Below, one piece after another: positions 16,498-25,043 of a DNA stretch of 48,117 nt. Origin of the DNA: CAWFKW01 sp964568655 (GTDB taxonomy: Bacteria > Bacteroidota > Ignavibacteria > Tepidaquicellales > OLB5); NCBI GenBank assembly GCA_964568655.1, contig CAZMRG010000010.1, positions 1-48,117 of the forward strand. The letters are read 5' to 3'. Each line of letters starts with the position of its first letter. Positions within the stretch are counted from its first letter, which is position 1. The notes under the pieces were generated by a model that saw nothing but the letters and a program-made list of their open reading frames with translations, had not been told where the DNA came from and ran no database searches. Position numbers and translations under genes: made by a program.

Positions 16498-16950
16498 TTA
16501 AATCTTCTTCAGTGTCTCGATCATTTCAATTGCGGCCAGCGCTGCTTCAGCGCCTTTATTATTTTCATCAGCTGCGGCGCGTGCCAGAGCCTGTTCTTCG
16601 GTGTAACTTGTAAGAACGCCAAATGTAACCGGCATCCCATACTGCACGTTAAGCTCCATTAGTCCCGTTGAAACGGCGTTGGATATATATTCAAAATGCG
16701 CGGTCTCGCCTTTAATAACAGCTCCAAGACAAATCACTCCGCAATATTTACCGCTTTTGCAGAGGGCTTTCGCCGTCAGCGGAATTTCAAATGCGCCCGG
16801 ACAATAGATTATTGTCAGTTCCTTTTCCTCAAACCCGTTTTTGGACAAAACATCAAGAGCTCCCTTAAGCAACCCGTCAGTCACTTCTTTATTGAATTTG
16901 CTTACTACTAAAGCAATTCTTCCCGATTTACGTTTTTTTGTTTTTGCCAT
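16498..16950 (-). CDS. ribH: 6,7-dimethyl-8-ribityllumazine synthase (riboflavin synthase beta chain)
   Basis: 150 residues from the ATG at 16950 (a TTG three codons earlier is less likely). The enzyme condenses 5-amino-6-ribitylaminouracil with dihydroxybutanone phosphate, the second-last step of riboflavin synthesis. Motifs match well: VVSKFN for the ribityl pocket, PGAFEIPLTA, CLGAVIKGETAHFEYI with the catalytic His, and GVLTSYTEEQALARA with the phosphate-binding Arg. Length is standard for this icosahedral or pentameric protein. No other rib gene is in the window and I see no FMN-riboswitch pattern upstream. The upstream side contains the palindrome at 16964 and the 47-base repeat array. 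Confidence 0.95.
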   Translation of the reverse strand: MAKTKKRKSGRIALVVSKFNKEVTDGLLKGALDVLSKNGFEEKELTIIYCPGAFEIPLTAKALCKSGKYCGVICLGAVIKGETAHFEYISNAVSTGLMELNVQYGMPVTFGVLTSYTEEQALARAAADENNKGAEAALAAIEMIETLKKI

Positions 16951-16963
16951 AAAATACAACTTG

Positions 16964-16981
16964 TTCCCGCGGAAGCGGGAA
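16964..16981. repeat. Short palindrome TTCCCGC/GCGGGAA upstream of ribH
   Basis: TTCCCGC and GCGGGAA flank a GGAA loop 14 bases before the ribH start codon, so it would lie in the ribH leader if transcription begins further upstream. A sister palindrome, TCCCGCTAGCGGGA, lies at 17347-17360 on the far side of the tandem array. Confidence 0.65.
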
Positions 16982-16989
16982 TCTAATTA

Positions 16990-17255
16990 AAATGCCGCCC
17001 CTACGGGCTAAAAAATTTATGATCTTATTCCTACAAATATACCGCACCTAACGGAACTAAAAGAACATAATCCTATCTCTACAAATATGCCGCCCCTACG
17101 GGGCTAAAAAATTATAATTCTATCTCTACAAATATATCGCCCCCACGGGGCTAAAATATTTGTAATTCTATTTCTATTAATATATCGCTCCTACGAAGCT
17201 TAAATATTGACTGTTAATTTTTCTACAAACACTTCGCTTCTAACGGAGCTTAAAG
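16990..17255. repeat. Degenerate 47-base tandem repeat array
   Basis: About six decaying copies of a roughly 47-base unit. Each has a small GC hairpin of type CGCCCCTACGGGGC, then CTAAA and an AT-rich tail ending TCTCTACAAATAT. The middle copies are best conserved and the outer ones have lost hairpin pairing (for example CGCTCCTACGAAGC). There is no constant repeat with unique spacers, so this is not a CRISPR array. The rest of 16982-17367 holds no gene. Confidence 0.8.
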
Positions 17256-17346
17256 AAAATAAATTCTTTATCTTTTTATTTTCTTTTCTGGTTTTTGTTA
17301 AGAGCTACCTGTTAATTGTTGAGATCCGGCTGGAGCTGGATCGAAA

Positions 17347-17360
17347 TCCCGCTAGCGGGA
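17347..17360. repeat. Perfect palindrome TCCCGCTAGCGGGA
   Basis: A 14-base perfect palindrome just after the stop of the PHP phosphoesterase. It shares the CCCGC/GCGGG core with the palindrome at 16964-16981, so the two bracket the tandem array. Confidence 0.65.
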
Positions 17361-17367
17361 CTAATTG

Positions 17368-18210
17368 CTAATTAAATAGCCTGTTTTTCATTGCGAGCAC
17401 TTTTTGTTCGCCTACCCAAAATTTTCCGATTATCGATTCGTCATTAATTCTGCCACCGTGGAAATCGCTTCCTCCGCTTTCAAGCAGGAAGTACTGCCCC
17501 GCTGTTTTCTGGAAATACGCGCTGTCGGTCTGGCTGTGCGATGGATGGATAATTTCTATGCCGTCAATACCAAATTCAATTATCTGGATCAGTTCTTCAT
17601 CCCGTACGTTCTTCCCCGGATGCGCAACAAATGAAAGGCCTTTGCTTTTAGCAATAAGTTTAATAGCTTCCTGCGTGGACAGGTTTGGTTTCTTTACATA
17701 AGCCGGTTTGCCATCGCCTATATATTTATTAAACGCTTCTATGTATGTATCGGTATACCCGGCATCAAGCATTGCAATCGCAATATGCGGCCTGCCGATA
17801 GAACCGTTTCCTTTAACCTGCGCAAGCACTGCATCAATATGAAGAGGAATATTTATCTGATTCAGCTTATCAACTATCCCCTGCGCGCGTTTCAACCGCT
17901 CGGCTCTGAAATTTTTGAGATAACTAAGAAGCGCTTCATCTTTGTAATCAAAAAAATAACCGAGAATATGAACTTCCCTGCCGTTATGCTCTGAGCTGAT
18001 TTCAACCCCGGGAACAATTTCGATTCCGACAGATTTGCCTATCTCGATCGCTTCTTCTACTGCATCTACGTTATCATGGTCTGTTATTGCAAGGTATGCA
18101 AGTCCTGCGGCTTTGGCTTTGCCTATGAGCTGCTCCGGTGTGAGATTCCCATCTGAGTAGTTCGTATGCGTATGCAGATCGGCTCTTATATTTTCTCCGT
18201 TTGACGACAA
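17368..18210 (-). CDS. PHP-domain phosphoesterase (YciV/RNase AM-like)
   Basis: 280 residues beginning at a TTG at 18210. A TAG lies in frame only nine codons upstream with no ATG or GTG between, so a TTG start is forced. PHP metal motifs are complete: DLHTHTNYSDG, ITDHDN, PGVEISSEHNG, GRPHIA, VAHPGK and GGSDFHGG. Length and order match the TrpH/YciV group, which hydrolyses nucleoside 3',5'-bisphosphates and trims RNA 5' ends. No signal peptide. It reads towards ribH but is separated from it by the 47-base array, so they are probably separate transcripts. Confidence 0.9.
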   Translation of the reverse strand: MSSNGENIRADLHTHTNYSDGNLTPEQLIGKAKAAGLAYLAITDHDNVDAVEEAIEIGKSVGIEIVPGVEISSEHNGREVHILGYFFDYKDEALLSYLKNFRAERLKRAQGIVDKLNQINIPLHIDAVLAQVKGNGSIGRPHIAIAMLDAGYTDTYIEAFNKYIGDGKPAYVKKPNLSTQEAIKLIAKSKGLSFVAHPGKNVRDEELIQIIEFGIDGIEIIHPSHSQTDSAYFQKTAGQYFLLESGGSDFHGGRINDESIIGKFWVGEQKVLAMKNRLFN

Positions 18211-18248
18211 TAGATTTTTGCAGGTATTAACCTAAAATCAGGATGACT

Positions 18249-18273
18249 GGCACAGCCGCGTGAGCGGTTATGC
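18249..18273. repeat. Small hairpin repeat with GTGA tetraloop
   Basis: AGCCGC and GCGGTT pair around a GTGA loop, and outer bases can add a few pairs. It lies between the PHP gene and the tRNA. It has no T tract, so a terminator role is unlikely. Confidence 0.4.
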
Positions 18274-18336
18274 TACCGATAAAATGAATAAAGATGCCGA
18301 AATTCCCTAATTTTAGCTAGTTTTAGAATAGTTACG

Positions 18337-18410
18337 TACCGGGAGAGGGATTTGAACCCACGACCTGCGGATTATGATTCCGACGCTCTAACCAACTGAG
18401 CTATCCCGGC
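18337..18410 (-). tRNA. tRNA with CAT anticodon (probably elongator Met)
   Basis: A 74-base cloverleaf on the minus strand. Acceptor GCCGGGA pairs with TCCCGGT (one G-U), the D arm is GCTC/GAGC with AGTTGGTTA, the anticodon loop is ATCATAA (anticodon CAT at 18374-18376), and the T loop is TTCAAAT. CCA is not encoded. Mismatches occur at the top of the anticodon stem (T/C) and within the T stem (T/T). The lack of an unpaired first base argues against initiator tRNA; elongator Met is favoured over lysidine-type Ile2, but the sequence alone does not settle it. Confidence 0.88.
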
Positions 18411-18613
18411 AAAAATCTGCTACAATTTACAAATATATCGGTTTTTTGGGGGAGTTTCAAGGTAGGGGAATAATGAATAAACGGCATTTTATTATGAACA
18501 ATTGATGAAAGGAATCTAAATTATTAAAATAGGTCTGGCATATGATTAATACTTAAACCTCAATCAAAAATTTATTAACTTAGTAATTCTTAAAAAATCT
18601 CAAACCAGCATTT

Positions 18614-18823
18614 ATGGCTTTTAATATTTCAATTGATTTAGAATTCACAGGTGAGGTATATTTTATGAAAGAAAAATGGTACTGGCGCTTAGAAGGACGC
18701 GATGAGACAAATTCAAATATCATAATAGAGATAGATCACAAAATCGCTTTCGAATCCGGAAAAGATGCCCGTAAAAATATGGAACAGTTTATAAGCGTTA
18801 ATTGCTTGAATTTAGGGAATTGA
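18614..18823 (+). CDS. Small hypothetical protein
   Basis: 69 residues from an ATG at 18614. The predicted beta-rich start alternates hydrophobic and charged residues (NISIDLEFTGEVYFMKEKWYWRLEGRD), and a helix follows (SGKDARKNMEQFISVN). No signal peptide. Its last 12 bases overlap the end of the convergent gene at 18812-19276. I do not recognise a family. Confidence 0.5.
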   Translation: MAFNISIDLEFTGEVYFMKEKWYWRLEGRDETNSNIIIEIDHKIAFESGKDARKNMEQFISVNCLNLGN

Positions 18824-19276
18824 TTTTCCTACGCTGACTCGAAATTTTTTTGGCGGCATCCCATTCCTCTCTCGATAATATAATCTCTGTCTACATCTGT
18901 AACCTGTTTCAGCAGGAAATAAAATATCCAGTTTTTGCTGCAATCTTTTTGCTGCTGATTTGTTTTTATTTTTGTTGTATTGCTCCCACACCGAATCCGG
19001 TATATCATCAAAATGTTTTTTCAGCTTATCCGCATCGTCGATAAATTTCTTTTCAGTTAAATGATTTGCAACAAGTTGGAGTAAATATGTTTCTTTACCC
19101 CATGTTAATTTTCCGCTGTACTTTTTATCTATTATAAATTTTTTGCCGGTAAAGTGGGATATAAACTCATCTATTTCGCACTCGATAAAGCGCTCAAAGT
19201 ATAATAAATCATACAACTCCTTTAATTGCTGTTTAAAGCAGTACCAATAAATTTTATTAGGACTAGTATTCGTCAT
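18812..19276 (-). CDS. Hypothetical protein downstream of rluD
   Basis: 154 residues, basic and helical, with an ATG at 19276 lying inside the last 14 bases of the rluD gene, so it probably belongs to the same transcript. The central part (HFTGKKFIIDKKYSGKLTWGKETYLLQLVANHLTEKKFI) has a K..W....LL.L...L..K.I pattern that I associate loosely with small Bacteroidota mobile-element proteins, but not well enough to name. The C-terminus is Arg/Lys rich (GYRCRQRLYYRERNG). Function unknown. Confidence 0.6.
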   Translation of the reverse strand: MTNTSPNKIYWYCFKQQLKELYDLLYFERFIECEIDEFISHFTGKKFIIDKKYSGKLTWGKETYLLQLVANHLTEKKFIDDADKLKKHFDDIPDSVWEQYNKNKNKSAAKRLQQKLDILFPAETGYRCRQRLYYRERNGMPPKKFRVSVGKSIP

Positions 19277-20258
19277 TTAGGTGTTCTGAATTCTGCAATT
19301 TCCCTATCACTAAATTCATATCCTCCGGCAAATCGCTTTCAAATCGTAAATGTTCTCCGGTCATAGGATGAATGAATCCAAGCACTTTGGCATGGAGCGC
19401 CTGGCGCGGCATCATATCAAGCAGGTTATTAATATGCTGTTTTAATTTAGATGTAACCTGAACGCCATGCGGCCTTTTACCCTGGTACTCAGGGTCCCCA
19501 AACACGGGGTGTCCCATTGAAAACATATGAACCCTGATCTGATGTGTTCTGCCGGTATGTAAATTTAATTTAATAAGACTTAGGAATTCAAATTCTTTTA
19601 TCACTTCATACTCAGTGACGGCGCGTTTGCCTTTATCGCTCACTATAAAGAACTTCCTGTCCTTTGGATTACGTCCAAGTGATTTTTCTATCGTCCCCTT
19701 TTTCTCTTTAAAATGCCCCCAGACCAATGCCCAGTATTCGCGCTCAATATCATGCTTTGAAAACAGGTTTGAAAGCTTCATGTGGGTGATTTCGTCCTTG
19801 GCGACAACAAGTATTCCGCTGGTGTTCTTATCCAGCCTGTGGACGATTCCCGCGCGGTCAAGTCCGTTTAGCTCCGAGAGTCCGCCTTTCACTTTCTGAA
19901 GATGCTCCATGTAATACAACAAACCATTAACAAGCGTTCCGGTGTAATTTTTAAATGCGGGGTGAGTAACCATGCCGGCAGGCTTATTTACTATCATCAA
20001 ATATTCATCTTCGAATATTATATCAAGTTTCAGATCCTCCGGTATTACCTCGGTTTTTTCCCACATGTTAGGAAGGCTGATATCTATGACATCGTTCGGC
20101 ATTACAATATGGTTGGCTTTAATTTTTTTTGAATTAACCAATACCAAACCGTCATTGATTGCAAATTTTATCTTTGTTCTGGATGAATTTTCGACATGCA
20201 TTGCGAGATACTTATCTATCCTGAGCTTCTTTTGTCCCGCCGGGACTTCAATCAGCAT
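19263..20258 (-). CDS. rluD: RluA/RluD-family rRNA pseudouridine synthase
   Basis: 331 residues from the ATG at 20258; a GTG six codons upstream (20276) is an alternative. An S4 RNA-binding domain occupies the first 70 residues (LRIDKYLAMHVENSSRTKIK). The catalytic domain has the diagnostic GIVHRLDKNTSG with the nucleophilic Asp near residue 143, plus LHTGRTHQIRVH and HPMTG near the end. RluD modifies helix 69 of 23S rRNA; other RluA-family targets are possible. It is the last conserved member of the ileS-dksA-lspA-rluD series, 28 bases after lspA, and its end overlaps the next small gene. Confidence 0.93.
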   Translation of the reverse strand: MLIEVPAGQKKLRIDKYLAMHVENSSRTKIKFAINDGLVLVNSKKIKANHIVMPNDVIDISLPNMWEKTEVIPEDLKLDIIFEDEYLMIVNKPAGMVTHPAFKNYTGTLVNGLLYYMEHLQKVKGGLSELNGLDRAGIVHRLDKNTSGILVVAKDEITHMKLSNLFSKHDIEREYWALVWGHFKEKKGTIEKSLGRNPKDRKFFIVSDKGKRAVTEYEVIKEFEFLSLIKLNLHTGRTHQIRVHMFSMGHPVFGDPEYQGKRPHGVQVTSKLKQHINNLLDMMPRQALHAKVLGFIHPMTGEHLRFESDLPEDMNLVIGKLQNSEHLNDEY

Positions 20259-20286
20259 TTTACGTTGTATCTTCACACTTTAAGTA

Positions 20287-20952
20287 TTAAATAAGCGAGT
20301 TAGGGGGCTTTGATATGGGTGAATCAATTCCTTTTTCTGAAGAGCCGCGAATATCGCCATTAGTATGTTCAGTAATTTCCTCTGCAAATTCTTCAGTGGT
20401 TTCTCCTTTAGGTTCTTCGGCAAATATACGTTTATGGAAAAACAGGATGATCAAAAATCCTATGGTTACAGATACATCCGCAACATTAAATATCGGCCAC
20501 GTAGTGTAAGTCTTTCCAAGGAAAGTAAAATCCCAGAACTCCACCTGTACAAAATCAACAACTTTGCCGTAAAAATACGGAGCGTAGCCGTATATCTTGC
20601 CGTAGAAAGTTCTGTCAATCAGGTTGCCGACAGCTCCCGCCAGGATAAAAGCCAGCGCCATACGAAGCAAAAACGCGCTGTTGCGGTGCCTGTAGATATA
20701 AAATAAGATCATAATTGAAGCGGCAATTGTAAATAGCGTTAGAAACATCTTTGGCCCGACATCAACTCCGAAAGCCATACCGGGATTTTCAATAAACGTT
20801 ATCTTAACAAACTCGCCTAGCAGTGGTTTGGATGAAGCATACGGCATGCCATGGAAATTTATACCGAGCCACTCGACTTTTAATCCTTTGATCAGAAATT
20901 TTGTAACCTGGTCTGCTATTACAACCAGGAATGAATAAAAGAGAACTTTCAA
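20287..20952 (-). CDS. lspA: Lipoprotein signal peptidase (signal peptidase II)
   Basis: 221 residues. It begins at a TTG at 20952, two bases after the dksA stop, with no ATG or GTG available, so translation is probably coupled. Four hydrophobic segments are visible. The catalytic aspartates are Asp113 in GNLIDR and Asp159 in FNVADVS, and ENPGMAFG near 55-62 is the other family signature. The enzyme cleaves lipoprotein signal peptides in the inner membrane; lipoproteins at both ends of this window would be its substrates. A C-terminal tail of about 40 residues, rich in Glu, Thr and Pro, is longer than in E. coli LspA and should be cytoplasmic. Confidence 0.95.
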   Translation of the reverse strand: MKVLFYSFLVVIADQVTKFLIKGLKVEWLGINFHGMPYASSKPLLGEFVKITFIENPGMAFGVDVGPKMFLTLFTIAASIMILFYIYRHRNSAFLLRMALAFILAGAVGNLIDRTFYGKIYGYAPYFYGKVVDFVQVEFWDFTFLGKTYTTWPIFNVADVSVTIGFLIILFFHKRIFAEEPKGETTEEFAEEITEHTNGDIRGSSEKGIDSPISKPPNSLI

Positions 20953-20954
20953 TA

Positions 20955-21518
20955 CTAGTTTGATTTAGCTAATTTACATTCCAGACAATGCTGGGTGATT
21001 GGAACAACTTCAAGCCTGTCCTTAGGAATGAACGGGCATGTTTTACACAGTTTTTTGGGCTCGGCAATACACTCTACGCAGATACCATAAGTTTTGTTGG
21101 TGATCTTATCAAGCGCTTCCTGCAGGTAGCCCAGGTACTTTTCGTCTCTTTGAATGAACATGAACGCCTTTTCCCTCTCCATTTCATCTGAACCCTGCTC
21201 GGCCATATGCATGGAAAATGTAGAGTTATCTCCTACATAGTCGCCTGTATTCTGGTCAACCAGTGATTCTCTCAGCCTACGGGCATTTTCGAGTATCTCG
21301 GTCTTTTCCTCCATTATGAGCTGCTTAAAATGTTCTAACTCTTTTTCGGTCAAATAAGTTTTAAGCGGCTTTCTGTGTTCTTTTAAAGCCTTTTTTGTAA
21401 TTTTTGCCTTAGCCGTTTTAACCGACTTTGCCGCAGCCTTTTTGGGCTTAACCGCCTTCGTTTTCTTTTTTGCCGGAGCGGATGTTTTCTTTTTTGCTTT
21501 AACTTTTTTGACAGCCAT
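20955..21518 (-). CDS. dksA: DksA/TraR-type zinc-finger regulator with histone H1-like tail
   Basis: 187 residues from an ATG with AAGAGG upstream. Residues 1-50 are a Lys/Ala/Pro tail (KKTSAPAKKKTKAVKPKK type), as in histone H1-like proteins. Residues 55-140 form the coiled coil, with EHFKQLIMEEKTEILE and YVGDNSTFSMHMAEQGSDEMEREKA. The zinc finger contains CVEC (147-150), an inserted CKTC (158-161) and CLEC (178-181), so three CxxC pairs rather than two. DksA-type proteins bind the RNA polymerase secondary channel and, with ppGpp, adjust rRNA and other promoters. It sits between ileS and lspA, as in related genomes. The acidic coil tip is not the classic DxxDxA. Confidence 0.88.
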   Translation of the reverse strand: MAVKKVKAKKKTSAPAKKKTKAVKPKKAAAKSVKTAKAKITKKALKEHRKPLKTYLTEKELEHFKQLIMEEKTEILENARRLRESLVDQNTGDYVGDNSTFSMHMAEQGSDEMEREKAFMFIQRDEKYLGYLQEALDKITNKTYGICVECIAEPKKLCKTCPFIPKDRLEVVPITQHCLECKLAKSN

Positions 21519-21642
21519 AATTTAGTACCTCTTTACTTTTGTGTATGATTATTTCCTGAATGATGTATTTTTAGCCTGTTAAGAGAATGTGAAATATGAA
21601 ATATGATTTCTCATACACACTCTATAAAAGATATTTTAAAAC

Positions 21643-24600
21643 TTAAATTTTTTCAATTAATACTTTGCAGATCTTTCCGTTCAGGTTTATTTCTTCGTAG
21701 CCGTTGGTTTTTTCATCTGCGCCGCTTTCAAGCTTAACAGCCATCGTCTGCTCTTCAATATACTTATGCTGATCCTTTATGGCGCCTGCAAGCTCTGCAT
21801 CAGCCCTGTAGCGAATGTTGATCCTGTCGTTAACATCCATCAGCATTTCTTTCCTGATATTCTGGACCTTGCTTACAAATTCTCTTGCAATACCTTCGTT
21901 AATAAGTTCATCATCAAGCTTGGTATCTAACGCAACTGTAAGATAGTCTTCGCTTTCGATTATCCAGCCTTCAATATTTTCAGTCTGAACTTCAAGGTCT
22001 TCCCTTGTTATTTCAAATTCATTTCCATTAAGATTTATCTTTACCGAACCGGCTTTTTCTATCTCATTTATTTTATGATTATCAAATGCCTTGATCGCTT
22101 CGGCTATCAACTTCATATCCTTGCCGTATTTAGGGCCAAGGAGCTTAAAATTCGGTTTAGCTTTCTTATTGATTATCCCGCTGGACTCGCCGACAAAATT
22201 TATCTCTTTTACATTAACTTCTTCAAGAATAATGTTCTTCATGCGCTCTATAACGCTCTTCTCGTTTTCGTTCAGCACCGGGATTATGATCTGCCTCAGC
22301 GGCTGACGGGTCTTTAGATTAAATTTAACCCTCATGGCTCTTACCAGATAAACTATACGCTGAGCAGTGTGCATTTCAGCCTCAAGCTTTGCATCAATAT
22401 CATTATCAGCAGGTTGTTCAATGTGAGCTAAATGCACAGAATCTTTTCCTGTAAGATTTGTATACAGCTTCTCAGAAAGAAACGGCGCAATAGGCGCAAT
22501 TAATTTAAGCAGCTCAGCCAGTACTTCAAACAAAGTGCCGTATGACGAAAGCTTATCTTTTTCGTCTGCCGGCGCTCGGAATCTTCTGCGGTTGCGTCTT
22601 ACATACCAATTTGACAGGTCGTCAATAGCAAAATCATATATCATTCTTGAAGCCCTTGTAATATCGTACCCGTCCATTAAGCTGATATAATTCCGTTTAA
22701 GCGAACTCATTGCCGAAATTATCCATTTATCAATTTCGGGCCTTTCATTAACCGGAACGCGGTTCTTTACAAGCTCATCGGAGCTGACGCCTGTTAAATT
22801 CGAATACAATACAAAGAACTTATATGTATTTACCAGCGTATCAAAGAACTTATTGCGGACCTCAACAAGGTCGTCTTCATTGAACATTTTAGGCCGCCAT
22901 GGCACGGATGAACTCATCAAATACCATCTTAAAATATCAGCGCCATATTTTTCCATTATTGCAAACGGATCGACAATATTACCTTTGTGCTTTGACATCT
23001 TCTGGCCTGTTTTATCAAGTATCAGGTCATTAACTATCAGATTTTTATATGCTCTTTCATTAAAAAGAAATGTCCCAATCGCATGAAGTGTGTAGAACCA
23101 GCCTCTTGTCTGGTCGACGCCTTCGGCGATAAAATCTGCGGGATAATTCTTTTCAAATAATTCCTTGTTCTCAAAAGGATAATGATGCTGTGCAAACGGC
23201 ATTGAACCTGAATCATACCATGCATCGATAACTTCTTCAACCCGCGTCATATCGCATTTACCTTTTTCACAGCGGATCTTTAATCTATCTACATATGGCT
23301 TATGCAAATCAATAGATTCATCAGTCGGAAAAACTTCTCTAAAATTTGTCGCTTTTTCTTTCAGCTCTTCAATAGAACCAATTGCAATATATTTATTCTC
23401 GCAATCGCATTCGCCTTCTTCGCAGGTGCATTGCCATATAGGAAGCGGCGTTCCCCAGTACCTGTCGCGTGATAAAGCCCAGTCGCGGTTTTCTTCAAGC
23501 CAGTTACCGAATCTGCCGGAACCAGTTTCGGGAGGATACCAGTTAATTTTATTATTCAGCTCTATCATCTTTTCTTTATAAGATGACGTCTTTATATACC
23601 AGCTTTCACGCGCATAATACAGAAGCGGGGTATGGCAGCGCCAGCAGTGCGGGTAAGAGTGAACAAACATTTCTTTCTTATATAACTTACCCTCAGAACG
23701 CAGCTTTTTTATTATGTCAGCATCGGTATCTTTTACAAATCGCCCTTTAAAATCCGATACAGCGTTTACAAACTTTCCGCTTTTATCAACAGGCTGAAGT
23801 ACCGGCAAATTATATTTTCTTGATAACTGGTAATCGTCTTCGCCAAATGCCGGGGCTATGTGAACGATACCTGAACCGTCTTCTGTGGTTACAAAATCTC
23901 CTGGAGCTACAAAGAATGCTTTGCCGTCAGGCTTAACATAATCCATGAGCTGCTCATACTCAATATTCTCTAGCTCTTTACCTTTTACTTCACCCAACAC
24001 TTCATATTCCTGGGTGATAACCGAGAGCCTGTCTTTAGCCAGAATTATCTGGTCGCCGGTATCCTTGAATTTTATTTTAACATAAGTAATATCCGGTCCA
24101 ACAGCCAGCGCCACATTAGAAATAAGCGTCCATGGAGTGGTTGTCCACACAAGAAAATACCATCCGTCATAACGCTGTCCGTCTTTTATCTTAAACACAA
24201 CATATACTGACGGGTCCTTTACATCTTCGTAGCCCTGGGCGACCTCGTGCGTTGAAAGAGGGGTTTCGCATCTTGGACAATAAGGCTGTATTTTATATCC
24301 TCTGTATATCAGTTCAGCGTCAAAAAATTTCTTAAGCGACCACCAAACAGATTCAATGTATTCGTTTTTGTAAGTTACATACGCTTCTTTTAGATTAACC
24401 CAGTAACCCATACGTTCGGTAAGGTCTTCCCATTCTTTCAGATATTTGAATACGGAAGCCTTGCAAGCCTGGTTGAATTTTTCTACGCCAAGCTTTAAAA
24501 TATCATCCTTTGATTTTATGCCAAGCGATTTTTCAACTTCTATTTCAACGGGTAGTCCCTGGGTATCCCATCCTGCTTTTCTGTAAACCTGGAATCCCCT

Positions 24601-24822
24601 TAAAGTTTTGTAACGGCAGATTAGGTCTTTGATGGTTCTTGCCATTACATGATGGATGCCGGGTTTTCCGTTTGCAGTCGGCGGGCCTTCGTAGAAAGTA
24701 AAACCGGGCATGCCTTGCCGCGTAGTAATGCTTTTATCAAAAGTATTATTATCCGACCAGTACTTTAGAACTTCATTTTCGAGTTCTGCAAAATTTATTC
24801 TATCAGGTAATTCCTTAAACAT
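21643..24822 (-). CDS. ileS: Isoleucyl-tRNA synthetase, type 2 (IleRS2) with GIHH signature
   Basis: 1059 residues, a class I synthetase charging tRNA-Ile. The start motif PTANGKPGIHH shows GIHH at 55-58 (bases 24649-24660) where most enzymes have HIGH. KMSKHKGN is the normal second signature. The editing domain shows WTTTPWTLISN and EDGSGIVHIAPAFGEDDY. Type 2 assignment rests on the N-terminus (YWSDNNTFDKSI), the sequence GWDTQGLPVEIEVEK and the C-terminal region without the zinc finger of type 1. IleRS2 enzymes usually tolerate mupirocin. It is the only ileS in view and is the first gene of a leftward series; I see no T-box upstream. Confidence 0.96.
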   Translation of the reverse strand: MFKELPDRINFAELENEVLKYWSDNNTFDKSITTRQGMPGFTFYEGPPTANGKPGIHHVMARTIKDLICRYKTLRGFQVYRKAGWDTQGLPVEIEVEKSLGIKSKDDILKLGVEKFNQACKASVFKYLKEWEDLTERMGYWVNLKEAYVTYKNEYIESVWWSLKKFFDAELIYRGYKIQPYCPRCETPLSTHEVAQGYEDVKDPSVYVVFKIKDGQRYDGWYFLVWTTTPWTLISNVALAVGPDITYVKIKFKDTGDQIILAKDRLSVITQEYEVLGEVKGKELENIEYEQLMDYVKPDGKAFFVAPGDFVTTEDGSGIVHIAPAFGEDDYQLSRKYNLPVLQPVDKSGKFVNAVSDFKGRFVKDTDADIIKKLRSEGKLYKKEMFVHSYPHCWRCHTPLLYYARESWYIKTSSYKEKMIELNNKINWYPPETGSGRFGNWLEENRDWALSRDRYWGTPLPIWQCTCEEGECDCENKYIAIGSIEELKEKATNFREVFPTDESIDLHKPYVDRLKIRCEKGKCDMTRVEEVIDAWYDSGSMPFAQHHYPFENKELFEKNYPADFIAEGVDQTRGWFYTLHAIGTFLFNERAYKNLIVNDLILDKTGQKMSKHKGNIVDPFAIMEKYGADILRWYLMSSSVPWRPKMFNEDDLVEVRNKFFDTLVNTYKFFVLYSNLTGVSSDELVKNRVPVNERPEIDKWIISAMSSLKRNYISLMDGYDITRASRMIYDFAIDDLSNWYVRRNRRRFRAPADEKDKLSSYGTLFEVLAELLKLIAPIAPFLSEKLYTNLTGKDSVHLAHIEQPADNDIDAKLEAEMHTAQRIVYLVRAMRVKFNLKTRQPLRQIIIPVLNENEKSVIERMKNIILEEVNVKEINFVGESSGIINKKAKPNFKLLGPKYGKDMKLIAEAIKAFDNHKINEIEKAGSVKINLNGNEFEITREDLEVQTENIEGWIIESEDYLTVALDTKLDDELINEGIAREFVSKVQNIRKEMLMDVNDRINIRYRADAELAGAIKDQHKYIEEQTMAVKLESGADEKTNGYEEINLNGKICKVLIEKI

Positions 24823-25020
24823 TTCTTATATAAAGCCGCTAATATATCTATTAAATAAAGTAAATCAAAACCCGTTTAAAGAACAAACTGGTTTTCATAA
24901 ACGCCTGTTTTTTCAGTTGATTAAAAACGGGGTAAGCAGAAATATAGCTTATTATCCTTGTTTTTACAATGCACCGTAACAGTAATTATAAAAGCTAAAA
25001 GCGGTCTTTCAAAACGGGCA

Positions 25021-25043
25021 CAGGAGCGTTTAGAACGCTCCTG
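25021..25043. terminator. Hairpin between ileS and the DUF5131 gene
   Basis: CAGGAGCGTT and AACGCTCCTG pair perfectly around a TAG loop. On the plus strand TTTAACTTTT follows; on the minus strand, the direction of the gene ending at 25087, the tail is weaker. It lies 44 bases after that gene and could end it. The other bases of 24823-25086 hold no ORF. Confidence 0.55.

Noticed and set aside
16951..17050. FMN riboswitch before ribH
   Set aside because: The conserved RFN elements are not visible; the palindromes there belong to the repeat families of the region.
16990..17255. CRISPR array
   Set aside because: Units are contiguous and degenerate, with no constant repeat and unique spacers, and no cas gene is nearby.
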